Notes: a model not told the origin generated them from the sequence alone. Shown: positions 41,326-52,605, numbered from the stretch's first letter. The stretch: DNA of 64,000 nucleotides from Sinonovacula constricta (GCA_007844125.1 CM017571.1:109593-173592), one strand, 5' to 3'. A program made the numbers and translations.

Positions 41326-41978
41326 TGCTGCTGTTGCTGCTGCTAATGTAAACACCATGCCAGAAACGAATACATCTTAAGAATTTATGGCACTATCCTC
41401 AAAATCGGATTATTGCGTCTAGCTTTAGATAATCGCGATGACAAGATAGTAACGCATTATCATCTTCTTCACCCGGTCAGTTGTAACTATACCTTTATCC
41501 GATCTTCACTAGGCAGATATAAGCCTCCGAACAGTGCCCACAATACTTTCGCCAGTTCTAACAATATCCGCCGTATCACAAAGGCAAGCTTTCAGTATTG
41601 AGTCAAAATTTTTGGCGATAAAAGTATTAGTTCGACGTAGTCCATGGATGATAAATTAATTCTAGCAGAAATATCGCTAAGATACTGTAGCGAGGCGAGT
41701 GAAAAGATTTTGACTCTTATCAAACGGCTTGTGATAGTCGGCATGCTATGCGGGCTGAGAGGTCTACCACTGACATCTAGTTTTGAACGGATTTTGTCAG
41801 GGGGAGAGCTTGATACATGGGAATTCGGTTATAATAGTGGTGATATTCATGCGCTCTGTGGAATAGCGCCGTTCTGAACGAATCGCAAGAAATGTTAGAA
41901 TGTAGTCGTGGTAACGCAACAAGAAGTAAGACTTTCTTCCTTGTCGTCTGGTATAGCGGAGTGATTACTGCGAACGTT

Positions 41979-41984
41979 TATAAA
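41979..41984 (+). promoter_or_regulatory. Possible TATA box of the transporter gene
   Basis: TATAAA followed by a short GC-rich patch (CGGCGCGGG), about 330 bp upstream of the first in-frame Met. A pyrimidine-rich possible initiator lies 20-30 bp downstream. No transcript data support it. Confidence 0.35.
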
Positions 41985-42226
41985 CGGCGCGGGATTTCAT
42001 TTTTCTCTCGGAGAATTAGATTGTCCTCTGTTTAGTTGGATTAATTCTTGAAAAGGGAAATCAAATTTCTAGTGCAATGGATTTACATATGACAGTTCAA
42101 ACTTGGACAATTATTTTGACGTTAACATGTGGATTTTTAACAAATTGTGAACGCGTTTAAAGTTGAAAATTGTTGGAAATAGGATTTATAACTTTTTGTT
42201 GATTATTTAAATTCAGCATTAGTAAA

Positions 42227-42370
42227 ATGTCAACTGACTGTCCCGGGGTACCCCCTCCGAGTTATGACAACATCATTGCTAACGGCGGTGTGATGGGAGG
42301 TTATAAAACAGATGATAGCGAGGAGGAAAAGGAATGTCGAGAAAATAGTCACGATTGGCACCATGCGTGA
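42227..42370 (+). other. 47-codon ORF overlapping the transporter start in another frame
   Basis: An ATG in good context (AAAATGT) opens a 47-residue frame, MSTDCPGVPPPSYDNIIANG and onward through an acidic TDDSEEEKE stretch, ending at TGA 42368-42370. It overlaps the transporter frame and is offset by one base. The composition (PPSY motif, acidic run) looks like a real N-terminal tail. It may be an upstream ORF, or the true N terminus separated from the rest by a one-base indel. Confidence 0.45.
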
Positions 42371-42705
42371 TAAAACTAATCACGGGACCGAATCACCAAC
42401 TTGTCACGATTCAGTAGACAGGAGCCCAACCGTTTTCCGGTCACGTGACTTTGATGAGCTTCAAACCACTGACCCACTTTTGCCAAGAAATGGTGACATA
42501 GAATTGAGTCTGAAGGGCGATTCTGCGATTGTTACGTATGAATATGACCTCCCTAGACCCTCACGTGCTCAAGGGACCCCGGAAGCAAGTCCGGAAAGGG
42601 AAACGTGGGGAAAGAAGTTGGATTTTCTGTTGTCGGTGATCGGATTTGCTGTGGACCTAGGAAACGTGTGGAGATTTCCGTACATTTGCTTCAAGAATGG
42701 CGGGG
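42312..42705 (+). CDS. SLC6 monoamine (serotonin-like) transporter, first coding exon
   Basis: Encodes the cytoplasmic N terminus and TM1 of a Na+/Cl- dependent plasma-membrane neurotransmitter transporter. Residues 96-99 are the RETW motif, residues 105-125 form TM1 and read [20 protein letters not shown]. Asp115 matches the TM1 aspartate (human SERT Asp98) that binds the amine, and Arg121 the extracellular-gate arginine. The exon ends in NGGG with donor GGGG|gtgagt, phase 1, where SLC6 genes commonly split. [13 protein letters not shown] favours serotonin over dopamine transporters (VDLANVWRFPYLC), while FKNGGG is dopamine-transporter-like. The start could be Met 42312 or Met 42363, the latter in a better Kozak context (GCACCATGC). 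No downstream exon was recognised before 64000, so the gene is partial here. Confidence 0.9.
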
Positions 42706-43128
42706 GTGAGTGTTATATTTTTGTCATAAACAGTTGTGTACATGCAGATGGCGTCATCCGCTCCGTTTTCGTACATAAATCTTTATCATAAATAAAAGTC
42801 GCCGCTTTAAAAAAATTCCATGTTATGACGTAACTTTTATGTCACATTTGACCACGCGTCGACAAGATCTAAGCTTCTGTCCTACATTGAACTCCATCCT
42901 AAACCAAAGTTTTCACACAATCCATTTTTTTCGGAGACACTTGACACACAGTTAAAGTGGATCGAATAAGCAAAACGGCACTTCTGATTCTCAAATCCTG
43001 ATTGCAAAACAATATTTTTTTTCTGACAGCTAAATTACATAAAAATTAGTGGAAATATTTTATTCAATTTGATTTAAAAAATCAACAACAATGCAATTTT
43101 TACCGACTATAACAGTCACTTTAAGGTG

Positions 43129-43142
43129 AGCTCTCTCTCCCT

Positions 43143-43217
<75 letters not shown>

Positions 43218-43400
43218 ACACACCCCCACCCCCCCACCCCCACCCCCACACACCCACCACCCAAACACACTCACACTCGCCCCCCCCCCACACACACACA
43301 CACACACTCACACACACACACACACAAACACGCACGCACGCACGCACGCCCCTCCCCCTCCCATCACAAACACAGACACACACAGAGACACAAAACATAT
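43129..43400. repeat. (CT)n, C-rich and (CA)n compound repeat
   Basis: About 80 bp of CT, then C-rich CCCCCACCC runs, then CA and CGCA repeats, starting about 420 bp after the transporter exon's splice donor. Confidence 0.93.
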
Positions 43401-43808
43401 ACATGTACATTCTTCGCGCACTCGATCAAGTTATAACAATTGTGATAAAAACATTATTATACAGAGAAGAAATGACTTGTAACAAATATCGCACAGCTAT
43501 TGTAATCTAAGTTAAAGTAGGTAGTTAACACATAAACTACCCATTTTTTGATGACATTTACACATCAACAACACGTAACCTTCTTTCTTCTACGACTCCG
43601 TATTTTTATCTCGCTTCCTCTATTTACACAAACTTTCTCAAATTTGTCCTACGAAACAAGGCGAACAATAAATAGCAAACTAACTTTGGATTTGATACTG
43701 CGACCAACTCGATTCAACGACTAATGAGTTTCTCCACAAATATTAAACATAGTCGTAATTATTGAATAATAATAAACGCACGTTTTTTCTTATCTAAATA
43801 AAACCGGA

Positions 43809-43828
43809 GCAAAAAAAAAAAAAAAAAA
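43809..43828. repeat. Poly-A run
   Basis: About 19 consecutive A, with no SINE body immediately upstream. Confidence 0.8.
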
Positions 43829-44205
43829 AGAAGAGAAATTCCCATCAATTATAATCCATTTAACGGAGTGAAATCGTTGTACTAAATACTACACGCTAAA
43901 TTCACACGTAGATCTAAGTGTAAATGTTATTTTTACATTAACCGCATCTTACTGAAATGAATCGATCTGGATCACTTATTGATTTCTTGAAAAGGAGACG
44001 GCTGATTTTCGACACGTTGCCTCTAAAATATGAATAGACTAAAATCGATTGAATCTATTACTCCTTAAATACATATTTTCATGAATGTGAACTCGGATTT
44101 ATTCCCATTTACACCATCGAATTAGGCTCCGTGTCTGCTTTGCAAGTTGTATGGTGTAATTCTAAACACAAACTATATTGGAAAATTGTATTTTAACGAC
44201 GATGT

Positions 44206-44695
44206 TAAAGGTAGGTATATATCAGTTTGTCAATATTAAATAAATATAACAATATCTGATCCGCTGCTTGAGGGAGTTCGGGTATAAGTCATGCATAGAC
44301 TCACTCTTTAGTCTGAGTAAAGACGATTTTGAAATCTACCTATACTGCTGAAAAATACCGAAACTCCTCTAAATGTTTATTTTTTCAAAATCTAAGCAAT
44401 ACTATGATCTCCAGCATAAAATATAAACAACGCTAGAGCGGGGTACCAAGATGACGATATAACGTGATCTGAAATCCTTAGTTGTCACAGTTTTCTTATT
44501 TGAAAAAAAAATACCCTTAGCGTGTCTCAAATGGGAAATACCCGTTTGCAATCACGAGAGGGGATTTATGTTTCAATGTTCACATAAATTTAGGGCATCA
44601 ATGAACTTCACTTGCAGGAACTTTTCAAGTAACTATGACTTATTTGGTTATATGAGATTTAGTCTGTCCAAATTGTCGGATACCACCTTTAAAAG
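44206..44695 (+). mobile_element. TIR repeat family E copy
   Basis: AAAGGTAGGTATATATCAG at the left and AATTGTCGGATACCACC at the right. The interior is colinear (AACGTGATCTGAAATCC, AGGGCATCAATGAACTTC). Confidence 0.68.
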
Positions 44696-45011
44696 AGAAT
44701 AAACTGAGACTGAAATAAATACCGTACAAATGGTATTATGTTGTGATATTTGATATGAAAGAGGCTAATCTAATTGTCTAGATAGCGTTCTAAATTTAAA
44801 ACATATCTGCATTATCATCGTCTTTGATTTCACATCTAGCGGTGAAACTAGAAATCTAGGTCAGGCAGCTGGTTCGAATGTTGCAAGGCATTGAGGCCTG
44901 AGTGTATGACGTCTCATGCTTTTCTGATCTGAATCTACAATGACTTCCCATGTCCAATTATATACACATACCATGAACACAAAAACTGGTTTGTTTTGCT
45001 GTTGAAGTACA

Positions 45012-45206
45012 ACGCAACGACCTAATTATGGTCATTTTAGCGACGGCCAGCTATTTTGGTGGAGTAAGACCCCGGGCAAGTTCTGGGCAGAACCACCCGC
45101 GCACCGCGGGTCAGCCGGGAGACATTTCCTTATTAAATCATTCGCCCTGAATGGGACTCGAACCCACATGTGAGAAGGTAAGCAGCCCAGGAGTTGCAAG
45201 GTGGCG
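45012..45206 (-). mobile_element. SINE family B, copy 8
   Basis: Reverse-strand copy with CGACGGCCAGCTATTTTGG, GAATGGGACTCGAACCCAC and a shortened head. It lies in the presumed first intron of the transporter gene. Confidence 0.8.
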
Positions 45207-46175
45207 CATCGGTACAGAATTAACTAATATATAACCATTTTTCCCTGATTTTTTTTCTTAAGAACAGAACATAACAGAATTTATTCATTAGACTTGTACA
45301 TACATACATGCATTTTCTTTATGCTACAACAAACAAACAACACGGACACACCGTCAACGTGATGTAGGCAAAAACAATCTACATATCAAATAACTTATAA
45401 ATTAATGTTTTCTTGTAAGAGGAGATTTATGTTACTTTAGAGAGGAAAATACTGAAATATAATATCAGTCTACAGATTGAGTAAATAAATAGGATTATTT
45501 CTCGCTTTATATGCGTGCTTAATAAACTGCGCAATATTAATAAGAACTTTTCTATTCCCTGAACTCATCATGCAAGAGTCCTCTGACCTGTGGTGGATCG
45601 GTGATTCTACCCTTAGTCGTGTGGGTTTTCATCCACTAAGGCGAGATGGCGAGATGCTTACTGTTAGTTGTTTCACTTTGACGGGATATTTTTATTTACA
45701 CTGTTTGTTTGATAGAAAAACCTTCAGGAAGTGCGAGGTTGGAGCGCTCCACAAACCAGGTTTAAGCACCCCAGTTGGCCCTTTTGTCGACTGACCGTTC
45801 CAAGGCGGTAACTGATGGTTTTTCTTTTTGTGTGTTATGTCTCGTCTCTGTGTTTTTGTCACATTTACATTTACCTTGTTTGCCTTTGTCTGCAGGTAGA
45901 TACAATTTAAATATCTGTGAACATTTTGATAGGACATTTTCCTATATACCTATTTATCTACAGTGGCCCTGCTTTTCTAGTTTTGCCTGTTTCTCTTTTA
46001 TTTCTCTTTTAGAAAATTGAACAAGGGCACTAGGGTTGTTATCAAACATACGACTGGTCACATTTAAAGAAAAGGATAAGTCTTGACCAACCATTTAATC
46101 TGATAACTTAGCTTAAAAATGAAAAACGATCAGCAGATATTCGGAAAAGCTTTAGATTTTATAACATTCATTTTG

Positions 46176-46488
46176 ACTGGACCTGGTAGCGCAGTAGGCA
46201 GAACGTCCGTCTCCAGGTACAGGAGGTACCGGGTTCGATCCTGGGACCGCGACATACCAAATGGTAGTGGTATAGCTCCCTTGCTAACGCTCAAGCAAAT
46301 ATAAGGGTAGTTCCACGACTGGTTGGCCCAGTGTCAGGATAATGTGACTGGGTGTGGTATCATGCCAGGTGTTCACGGCAAGCTGCTATAGACAGTGAAG
46401 GCAGCACTATATCTGCTTCAAGTGGACACCGTCACCAGATAACTGAAATGCTGTTGGTGGGACGATAAACCCAACAAAGCAACAAACA
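46176..46488 (+). mobile_element. SINE family A, copy 4
   Basis: Complete copy with tRNA-like head (CTGGTAGCGCAGTAGGCAGA; GGTTCGATCCTGG) and the common body. The B box has one change from copy 3. The 90 bp after its tail are shared with the flank of copy 1. Confidence 0.87.
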
Positions 46489-46617
46489 TTCAGAGTATTT
46501 GATTGCTCACACTTAAATATGACAATTATATTGATTAAACAAGAACTTGAGAAATGATTTATGACTTATTTGGTTACTGGAAAGTTGATGTTTGGTCCTA
46601 ATTATCGGATACCTACT

Positions 46618-46972
46618 TTAAAGGTAGTATCCAACAGTTTTCCTACATCTTATATATGTAACAATATTCTGTAAATAAGAACGATTGGGATTCCTGCTAA
46701 AAATAGACATCCACGTCACAGCGGATGACACGGATAAACTAAAACATTAGTGGTCACATGGTTTCTTGGTTTAAAAATAGCTAACTGTGCAGCGTGGTTC
46801 AGATAGGAAAACAGGGTTGTAATGACTATTATGGCGTTATGGTTCACTTTTCAGACAGGTGTAGGACATCGATAAACATCTTTTTACGAGATCTGTTCAG
46901 ATTTCAATGGTTTACTTAGCTGTATAATGAAAATATTTTTGGTCTAAAGTGTCGGATTCAACCTTTAAGGGA
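46618..46972 (+). mobile_element. TIR repeat family E copy
   Basis: AAAGGTAGTATCCAACAG to AAGTGTCGGATTCAACC, with ATAGACATCCACGTCACAGC and CTAACTGTGCAGCGTGG inside. Confidence 0.7.
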
Positions 46973-47016
46973 ATGTAGGCTTTATGGTCTCATTAATCTC
47001 ATTCTTTAGTACGACC

Positions 47017-47043
47017 GGGGGTGGGGTGGGGGGGGGGGGGGGG
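47017..47043 (+). repeat. G-run, G-quadruplex-prone
   Basis: GGGGG-T-GGGG-T followed by 16 G on the plus strand. Confidence 0.85.
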
Positions 47044-47054
47044 CGCCAAAAAGG

Positions 47055-47312
47055 TTCCGACGTCATAGCTGTTTCCCTGATAATTTTGTAACGTGATCTC
47101 ATTAGAAAGTGGCCATGCGGTAGAAATAGCTTACTGTGCAGCCTGGTTCGGACAGGAAATACTCTTTTTTTGCAATGAACACACAGGCGCTACGCTTTAA
47201 CTTTCATGTGGAAACAGGGCACCAATATACAGCATTTCGCTGTTTTTGTAACAATATATATTTGGTTTGAGGAAATATATTTGGTCCAAACTTTCGGATA
47301 CCACCTTAAATT
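47055..47312 (+). mobile_element. TIR repeat family E, right half
   Basis: Begins near GACGTCATAGCTGTTTCC and ends ACTTTCGGATACCACC. The left half is missing; a G-run lies just before it. Confidence 0.6.
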
Positions 47313-47324
47313 GAAACTCCGCTG

Positions 47325-47538
47325 CACCTGACTGCGTGGGTTCGACTCCCGGTCGGGGGCGAGAACTTTATTGTGAGGATGAGATTTTCTAATGTACCTG
47401 CGCTTCGCCCGTGGTTCTACCGCTAGACTTAAATCCGCGGATTTCCTTTAAGAATTATATATAATATATATTATATAACACTAGACGTCGACAATGTGAC
47501 TATAATTATGTCAGTGTGAGGTAACAATAACAAGGTCA
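47325..47538 (+). mobile_element. SINE family B, copy 3 (5' truncated, diverged)
   Basis: It starts near the B box (GGGTTCGACTCCCGGTC). The body contains CGAGAACTTTATTGTGAG and a tail with TGTGAGGTAACAATAAC. An AT-rich stretch interrupts the 3' half. Confidence 0.7.
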
Positions 47539-47785
47539 AATATACATAGTATGTTATAATACTATATAGTATGAATCTCTTTCATATAGCTAGGGGTTGC
47601 TGGATCTGGATCTGCACTTTTTCTTGCGGCCAAGAATGTAAAACAATAATTTGACGTTGAATGTAGAGCATATACAATGTCGTTTTGGTAACAAACACTT
47701 TTGGGTAAAGAGAGAAGTTAATGGGGACACATGTGTATCTTGTTATATTGAATTTTACATGCTGTCGAATACCGCCGTTAATGTT

Positions 47786-48054
47786 TATTGTTTATAGGGT
47801 TTATCGTCGAGACGGTGGCCACTTGAAGCAGATATAGTGCTGCCTTCACCGTGTATAGCATGCCATGAACACCTGGCATGATACTACACCCAGTCACATT
47901 ATCCTGACACCGGACCAACCAGTCGTGGAACTACCCTTGAGCGTTATAAAGGGAGCTATACCACTACGACTTTGGTATGTCGCGGCCCGGGATCGAACCC
48001 GGGGCCTCCCGTACTTGTAGCCGACGCTCTACCGATTGCGGTACCAGGCCCGGT
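47786..48054 (-). mobile_element. SINE family A, copy 5
   Basis: Reverse-strand copy with an intact tRNA-like head (CGGGATCGAACCCGGGGCC on the plus strand). A short internal deletion near the tail removes the CCAACAGTATTTCAG segment present in other copies. Confidence 0.85.
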
Positions 48055-48480
48055 GGCCATCTTTAATGAAGCAAGTTCCAAGTTGAATTCCGTTAAACAA
48101 GTACAACAGCAGGAACATGTTTATTGTTATACATGAGTTGTAGGTGGTTTCCTCGACACCGGCATTCCAACGGCTTCGATGTTGTTATTTCCCCCACTGA
48201 GCAGGCACGCTTGGCGCGCATCCAAGTGCGATTCCATAGGTGTCGTTATTTTCAATGTCATAGCATATAGAACAGCATTTTATTTAGACTTGAGCATAGT
48301 AGGTCATTGTATAGAAAACAAATAGAATACACGATTTTGAAGCTGAAAGTAAAAAAAATGTCAAAATCATTTATATCAAGCATATAGTCAGCGATTCATT
48401 TGTATAAAAATGTGCTGTTTTTATTAATTTATCACATAAATTGACATGAATTCATCAAGAACTATACATTGGTCATTAAA

Positions 48481-48742
48481 TTTACCTGTAGTTATCATTT
48501 ACCTGTAGTTATCATTTACATATAATTATCATTTACACGTAGTTATCATTTACCTGTAGTTATCATTTACATGTAGTTATCATTGACATGTAATTATTAT
48601 TTACACGAAGTTATCATTTACATATAATTATCATTTACATGTAGTTATCATTTACCTGTACTTATTATCTTTTACATGTAGTTATCCTTTACATGTAGTT
48701 ATCATTTACATGTAGTTATCATTCACATGTAGTTATCAAATC
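48481..48742. repeat. 17-bp minisatellite
   Basis: About 15 copies of TTTACATGTAGTTATCA, with CCTGTAG, CATATAA and CACGTAG variants, in the presumed first intron of the transporter gene. Confidence 0.92.
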
Positions 48743-48974
48743 GCAAAAGTTTGTTGTCGTTGCGTCATTGTTCCGCTGTGACATCGCTTCCCGTACCGCA
48801 ACTCAGTATCATAAATTTCAATTAAAGACTAAACATGTATTTAAAAAAAATCTGATTGGTTGGTTATGTGAGGAATTTAATCCAACATTCTTGTTCATTG
48901 AATACTAAGAATAATAAACAAGACTGATGAAACAATACAGAGTCTTGTTTCGAATCGGTTCATCCAATTTATGT

Positions 48975-49001
48975 CAAGGTAGTATCCGACAGTTTGGACC
49001 A

Positions 49002-49090
<89 letters not shown>

Positions 49091-49595
49091 GTCTCTGTCT
49101 CTGTCTGTCTCTCTCTGTCTCTCTCTCTCCCATGCAACCGACTGAATTATTGTTACCTGAAAATATCCCGCGAAATACTGTTTAGTGGTGCCCTACATCC
49201 ATAGGAAAATCACCCATAAAACCCCACATGTCATTACAAAACTTATTTCCTATCGGAGCCACGCTGCGCAGTTAGCTTTTTTTTTAGACCAAGAAACCAC
49301 GTGACCACTGACTATTTTTAGATCACGATACACGATCATCCGTGTAATCAGCTCTGACGCGGATACCTATTTATAGAGCTGAAATCTTTTTCGTGTTTAT
49401 AGATTTGAAGATAATGGACTGTTTAAGCTGTATATTTCACGATATGTACTGTCTAAAAATTTGTGGAATATTATAAATAAACTTCAAATAAACGTATAGG
49501 TTTATATAGCAAGTAAGCACAAAATCCATAAAACAAGGGTAAAATGTTGTTATATGTATAAGATAAAGGCAAACTGTCGGAATACCACCTTTAAT
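48975..49595 (-). mobile_element. TIR repeat family E, inverted copy with GTCT expansion
   Basis: AAGGTAGTATCCGACAGTTT is followed after a few bases by the GTCT microsatellite, then colinear inverted interior (AGCCACGCTGCGCAGTTAGC), ending AAACTGTCGGAATACCACC. Confidence 0.7.
49003..49130. repeat. (GTCT)n microsatellite
   Basis: At least 20 perfect GTCT units followed by GTCTCT variants. It is embedded near the end of a TIR repeat family E copy. Confidence 0.95.
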
Positions 49596-49617
49596 ACTTT
49601 TAGTTTATTTGTTTGTT

Positions 49618-49815
49618 ACATAGCACCGACACAATTATGGTCATATTGGCGGCGTCCAGCTAATTATTGGTGGAGGAAGACCACCTGTATGCTGCATATT
49701 AGCTAGAAAACCTCCCCAACATAAAAGTTTTTGCCCGCACCTGGACTCGAACCCACGCGTTGAAGGGCTGAGGAGTTACAAATCAGCGACTCTAACCGCT
49801 CGGCCACGGGCGCCC
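49618..49815 (-). mobile_element. SINE family B, copy 9
   Basis: Nearly full reverse-strand copy ending CGGCCACGGGCGCCC. It lacks the CCAGACATTTGTCTGGG segment (small internal deletion). Confidence 0.85.
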
Positions 49816-49917
49816 AATATTTTTAGTATTCAATAAAGACACATTTTCAGTCGTCTTTGTCTATATACGTTTTAGGAGGTAACAGTTCCTTTGACAATTA
49901 TAATAATATTTACTTAG

Positions 49918-50066
49918 TTTTTTTATTTATTTATCTATTTTATTTTATTTATTTATTTTTATTTATTTTTTATTATTTATTTATTTATTATTTATTTATT
50001 TATTCATTCATTCATTTATTGGTTTATTTGTGTTTGTTTGTTTATTTGTTTATTTGTTTGTTTGTT
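49918..50066. repeat. (TTTA)n / (GTTT)n microsatellite
   Basis: ATTTATTT repeats grading into TTTG repeats, between two SINE family B copies. Confidence 0.9.
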
Positions 50067-50068
50067 TG

Positions 50069-50170
50069 AAACATCGCACTGACACAATTATGGCCATAAT
50101 GGGCTAGAACCCACGCGATGAAGGGCTGAGGTGCCTCAAGTCAGTGAATCGAACCGGTCGGCCACGGGCC
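50069..50170 (-). mobile_element. SINE family B, copy 10 (internally deleted)
   Basis: Only the two ends remain: CGCACTGACACAATTATGGC is joined to GGGCTAGAACCCACGCGATG. Flanking sequence is shared with copy 9. Confidence 0.78.
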
Positions 50171-51132
50171 ACGTGCGCCAAATATTTTTAGTATTCAATG
50201 AATACACATGTCCAGTCCTCTGTGTCTATATACGTTTTACCGGGTAACACTTCCTTTTACATTCTTGTTTTACGGTGGCTTCACTTCAATCATTTTATAT
50301 AATAAACTGGCTTAATGAACTAGTTTAGTTATTTTAATAATAATGATAACACATATTAATATAACATGCGAATTGTATGGATTTTTTAATTTTATTCTAG
50401 TATCTATAGGTAACACTTTTAACTGATAAGACTGTTCGAACCTGGTTAAAACGTCTCGGCGAATTTTGTTCTCAACTGGAAAAAATAACCCCAGCAATTC
50501 GCGTATATAATTCATTCAAACAACAAACTATACTTGTTGATTATTATGTTTCAATTATTTGAATCCGCGTGGAATCTTCAACTAGAAGCATAAAAAATGG
50601 ATCAAAAGATTGGTCATAATTATCCAAACATTGAATGTCTAAATTAGATTTGATTTCATCAAATGCCAGGAAATGCCACGAACATTGCTGGTGATAATTG
50701 CGGAACTTCTGTCAAAGAATTTCAGAGAAAGTGATAAGCTTTCGATATCTGCAGGCATGAAACATAGCTGATCAGAGTGGATGGAAATGAACATTAAACA
50801 TTATAATTAATACACTGTAATGAGAAATAAAATTAGGAGAAGATTTTTTGGGAATGTCAGGTTCGATCCATTTCATTCGTTCATTTTTATCCTCAGTTCA
50901 AGGAAATAAAAGAAACTCAAGCAGTTGTTTAGATCGTTTTCAACTAATATCACACTTATAAAAATCGTTTTATTATTTTATTTATATTTTTATTATGGTG
51001 TGAAAATTAAACCGTATCATAAAACGGGAAACCCCTTTGTAAGAGTTGCAGTTTTGTTTCACATCAGCCCCAAACCGCGTGGTTTGACTTCCGGTCGGGA
51101 AAGAAAGGTCTCTTTGTGCGTTGGTTGAATTT

Positions 51133-51715
51133 AAAGGTTGTATTTGACAGTTTGCCTAAATCATGTAATTGTAAAAAATATCATTCCACTGCTTTGGGGA
51201 AATCGGGCATAATTTCAGCATTAAATGTGGTATTCGACAGTTTGCCTATATCTAATATATGTAACAATATCTGACCTCTGTTTGGGGCATTTATGCATAA
51301 TTTCTGCAGAGAAAACGTCATACTTTAGTCTAAGCTTTGACGATTTTCAACAATATTCTCAGTTTTGGGGCAGTAAAACTCGTAAATCACAACTTTAAAT
51401 GTTCATTTTTTTTTCAAATCTATACATAAAAACGATTGCGATTTCTGCTAAAATAGACATTGACTTCAACAGCGGATGGCGTAGGATAAGCTAAACATAC
51501 GTGGTCACGTGGTTGTCTTAGTTTAAAAAATAGCTAACTGTGCAGCGTGGCTTAGATAGGAAATACATGCTTGTAATGACGATTGTGGCGTTATGATACA
51601 CTTACCAGACAGGTGTAGGACATCAATAAACAACATTTTGCGAGACCATGTTCATGTAGCAATAGTTTATTTAGTTAAATGAAAATAATTTTGGTCCAAA
51701 CTGTCGGATACCATC
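51133..51715 (+). mobile_element. TIR repeat family E, long copy
   Basis: Runs from TGGTATTCGACAGTTTGCC-type sequence to CCAAACTGTCGGATACCATC, i.e. inverted ends. Interior landmarks are ACGATTTTCAACAATATTC, GGTCACGTGGTTGTCTTAG, GTGCAGCGTGGCTTAGATAG. No open frame. The best reference copy in this window; a partial second left end precedes it. Confidence 0.75.
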
Positions 51716-52232
51716 TTTTATTCATACTTATGTCTAAGTAAAAACGGTTTTGAGCACTAACTATGTTGTTAGACAGAACATCAGTCTAAATGCTCATTCT
51801 TTCGAAATCTATAAAAAGCCAGATTGTGGTCTATTCTAAAGATAGATATCGACGTCAGAGCGGATTTACCGGATGACAATATAACATGTTTTCAAAAGTA
51901 AGTTGTCACAGAGTTTTCTTAGTTTAAAATGCACCGTGGCTTAGATTGGAATTACCTGTCTGCAATGACGAGAGAGGATTTATGTTTCACTGTTCACACA
52001 GATCTAGGGCATCAATGAACAACACTTGTAGGATCTTTCCAGGCAATAATGACTTGTTTGGATACATGAGATTTGTTTTGTCAAACTGTCGGATACCGAT
52101 TCATGCTAACTTGTTCACACATATTTATGGCACCAATGAACAATATATTGCTGGACCTTTTCAGGTAACAATGACTTAATTTGTTATTTGAGAGAAAAGA
52201 ATGGTCCAAACGGTCGGATATCATCTTTATAA
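51716..52232 (+). mobile_element. TIR repeat family E, copy adjacent to the long copy
   Basis: Colinear with the long copy (GATATCGACGTCAGAGCGG, TTCTTAGTTTAAAATGCACC, GTCCAAACGGTCGGATATC) with a missing left end. Confidence 0.7.
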
Positions 52233-52269
52233 AATAACAGGACGACGCTATCTAAACTATAATAGAGTA

Positions 52270-52605
52270 TCCGAGGTAGTTCTAATAGTAGGTAGGTCCT
52301 TTCAGTTGGAATTCTTGGACTTTATCGCCTTTTCTTGTGCAGATGGTGCAAGTAAAAAACAATGAAATGTCTTACTTTTGCATAAATTTAAGCTTAGAAT
52401 CCGTTGAAATACTTATTGGGATATGTTATTTAAACATGAAAATGAAGGTGTTTGTTGACGATGGTCAACCTGGGTATCACAAGAAATGCCTCAAAAATTA
52501 AAATACACTCCAAAGAATACAGGCATAAAAACCGAGTAATCCAAATAAAATGACCTACTTTTATTCAGGGGAGACTATCGTAAAGAACGATCGTAAATGT
52601 ACCAA
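52270..52605 (+). repeat. Dispersed repeat F, copy 2
   Basis: Colinear with the copy at 7885-8160 (GTAGGTAGGTCCTTTCAG, GATATGTTATTTAAACATG), with an insertion of about 60 bp in the middle. Confidence 0.8.

Noticed and set aside
40385..41351. Several overlapping plus-strand ORFs up to 207 codons
   Set aside because: They run through the 40-bp and TTC arrays in all frames. The composition is low complexity, with no start context or splice sites.
43060..43482. ORFs on both strands over the CT/CA tract
   Set aside because: Simple-sequence artefacts.
45570..46020. Possible second exon of the transporter in overlapping ORFs
   Set aside because: No TM2 or GGIPLFYME-type sequence, and no matching acceptor in the required phase was seen.
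48481..48742. CRISPR-like array
   Set aside because: Units are contiguous with no unique spacers, and the DNA is eukaryotic.
48895..49185. Asp/Arg/Gln/Thr and Cys/Leu/Ser/Val repeat ORFs
   Set aside because: Frames through the GTCT microsatellite.
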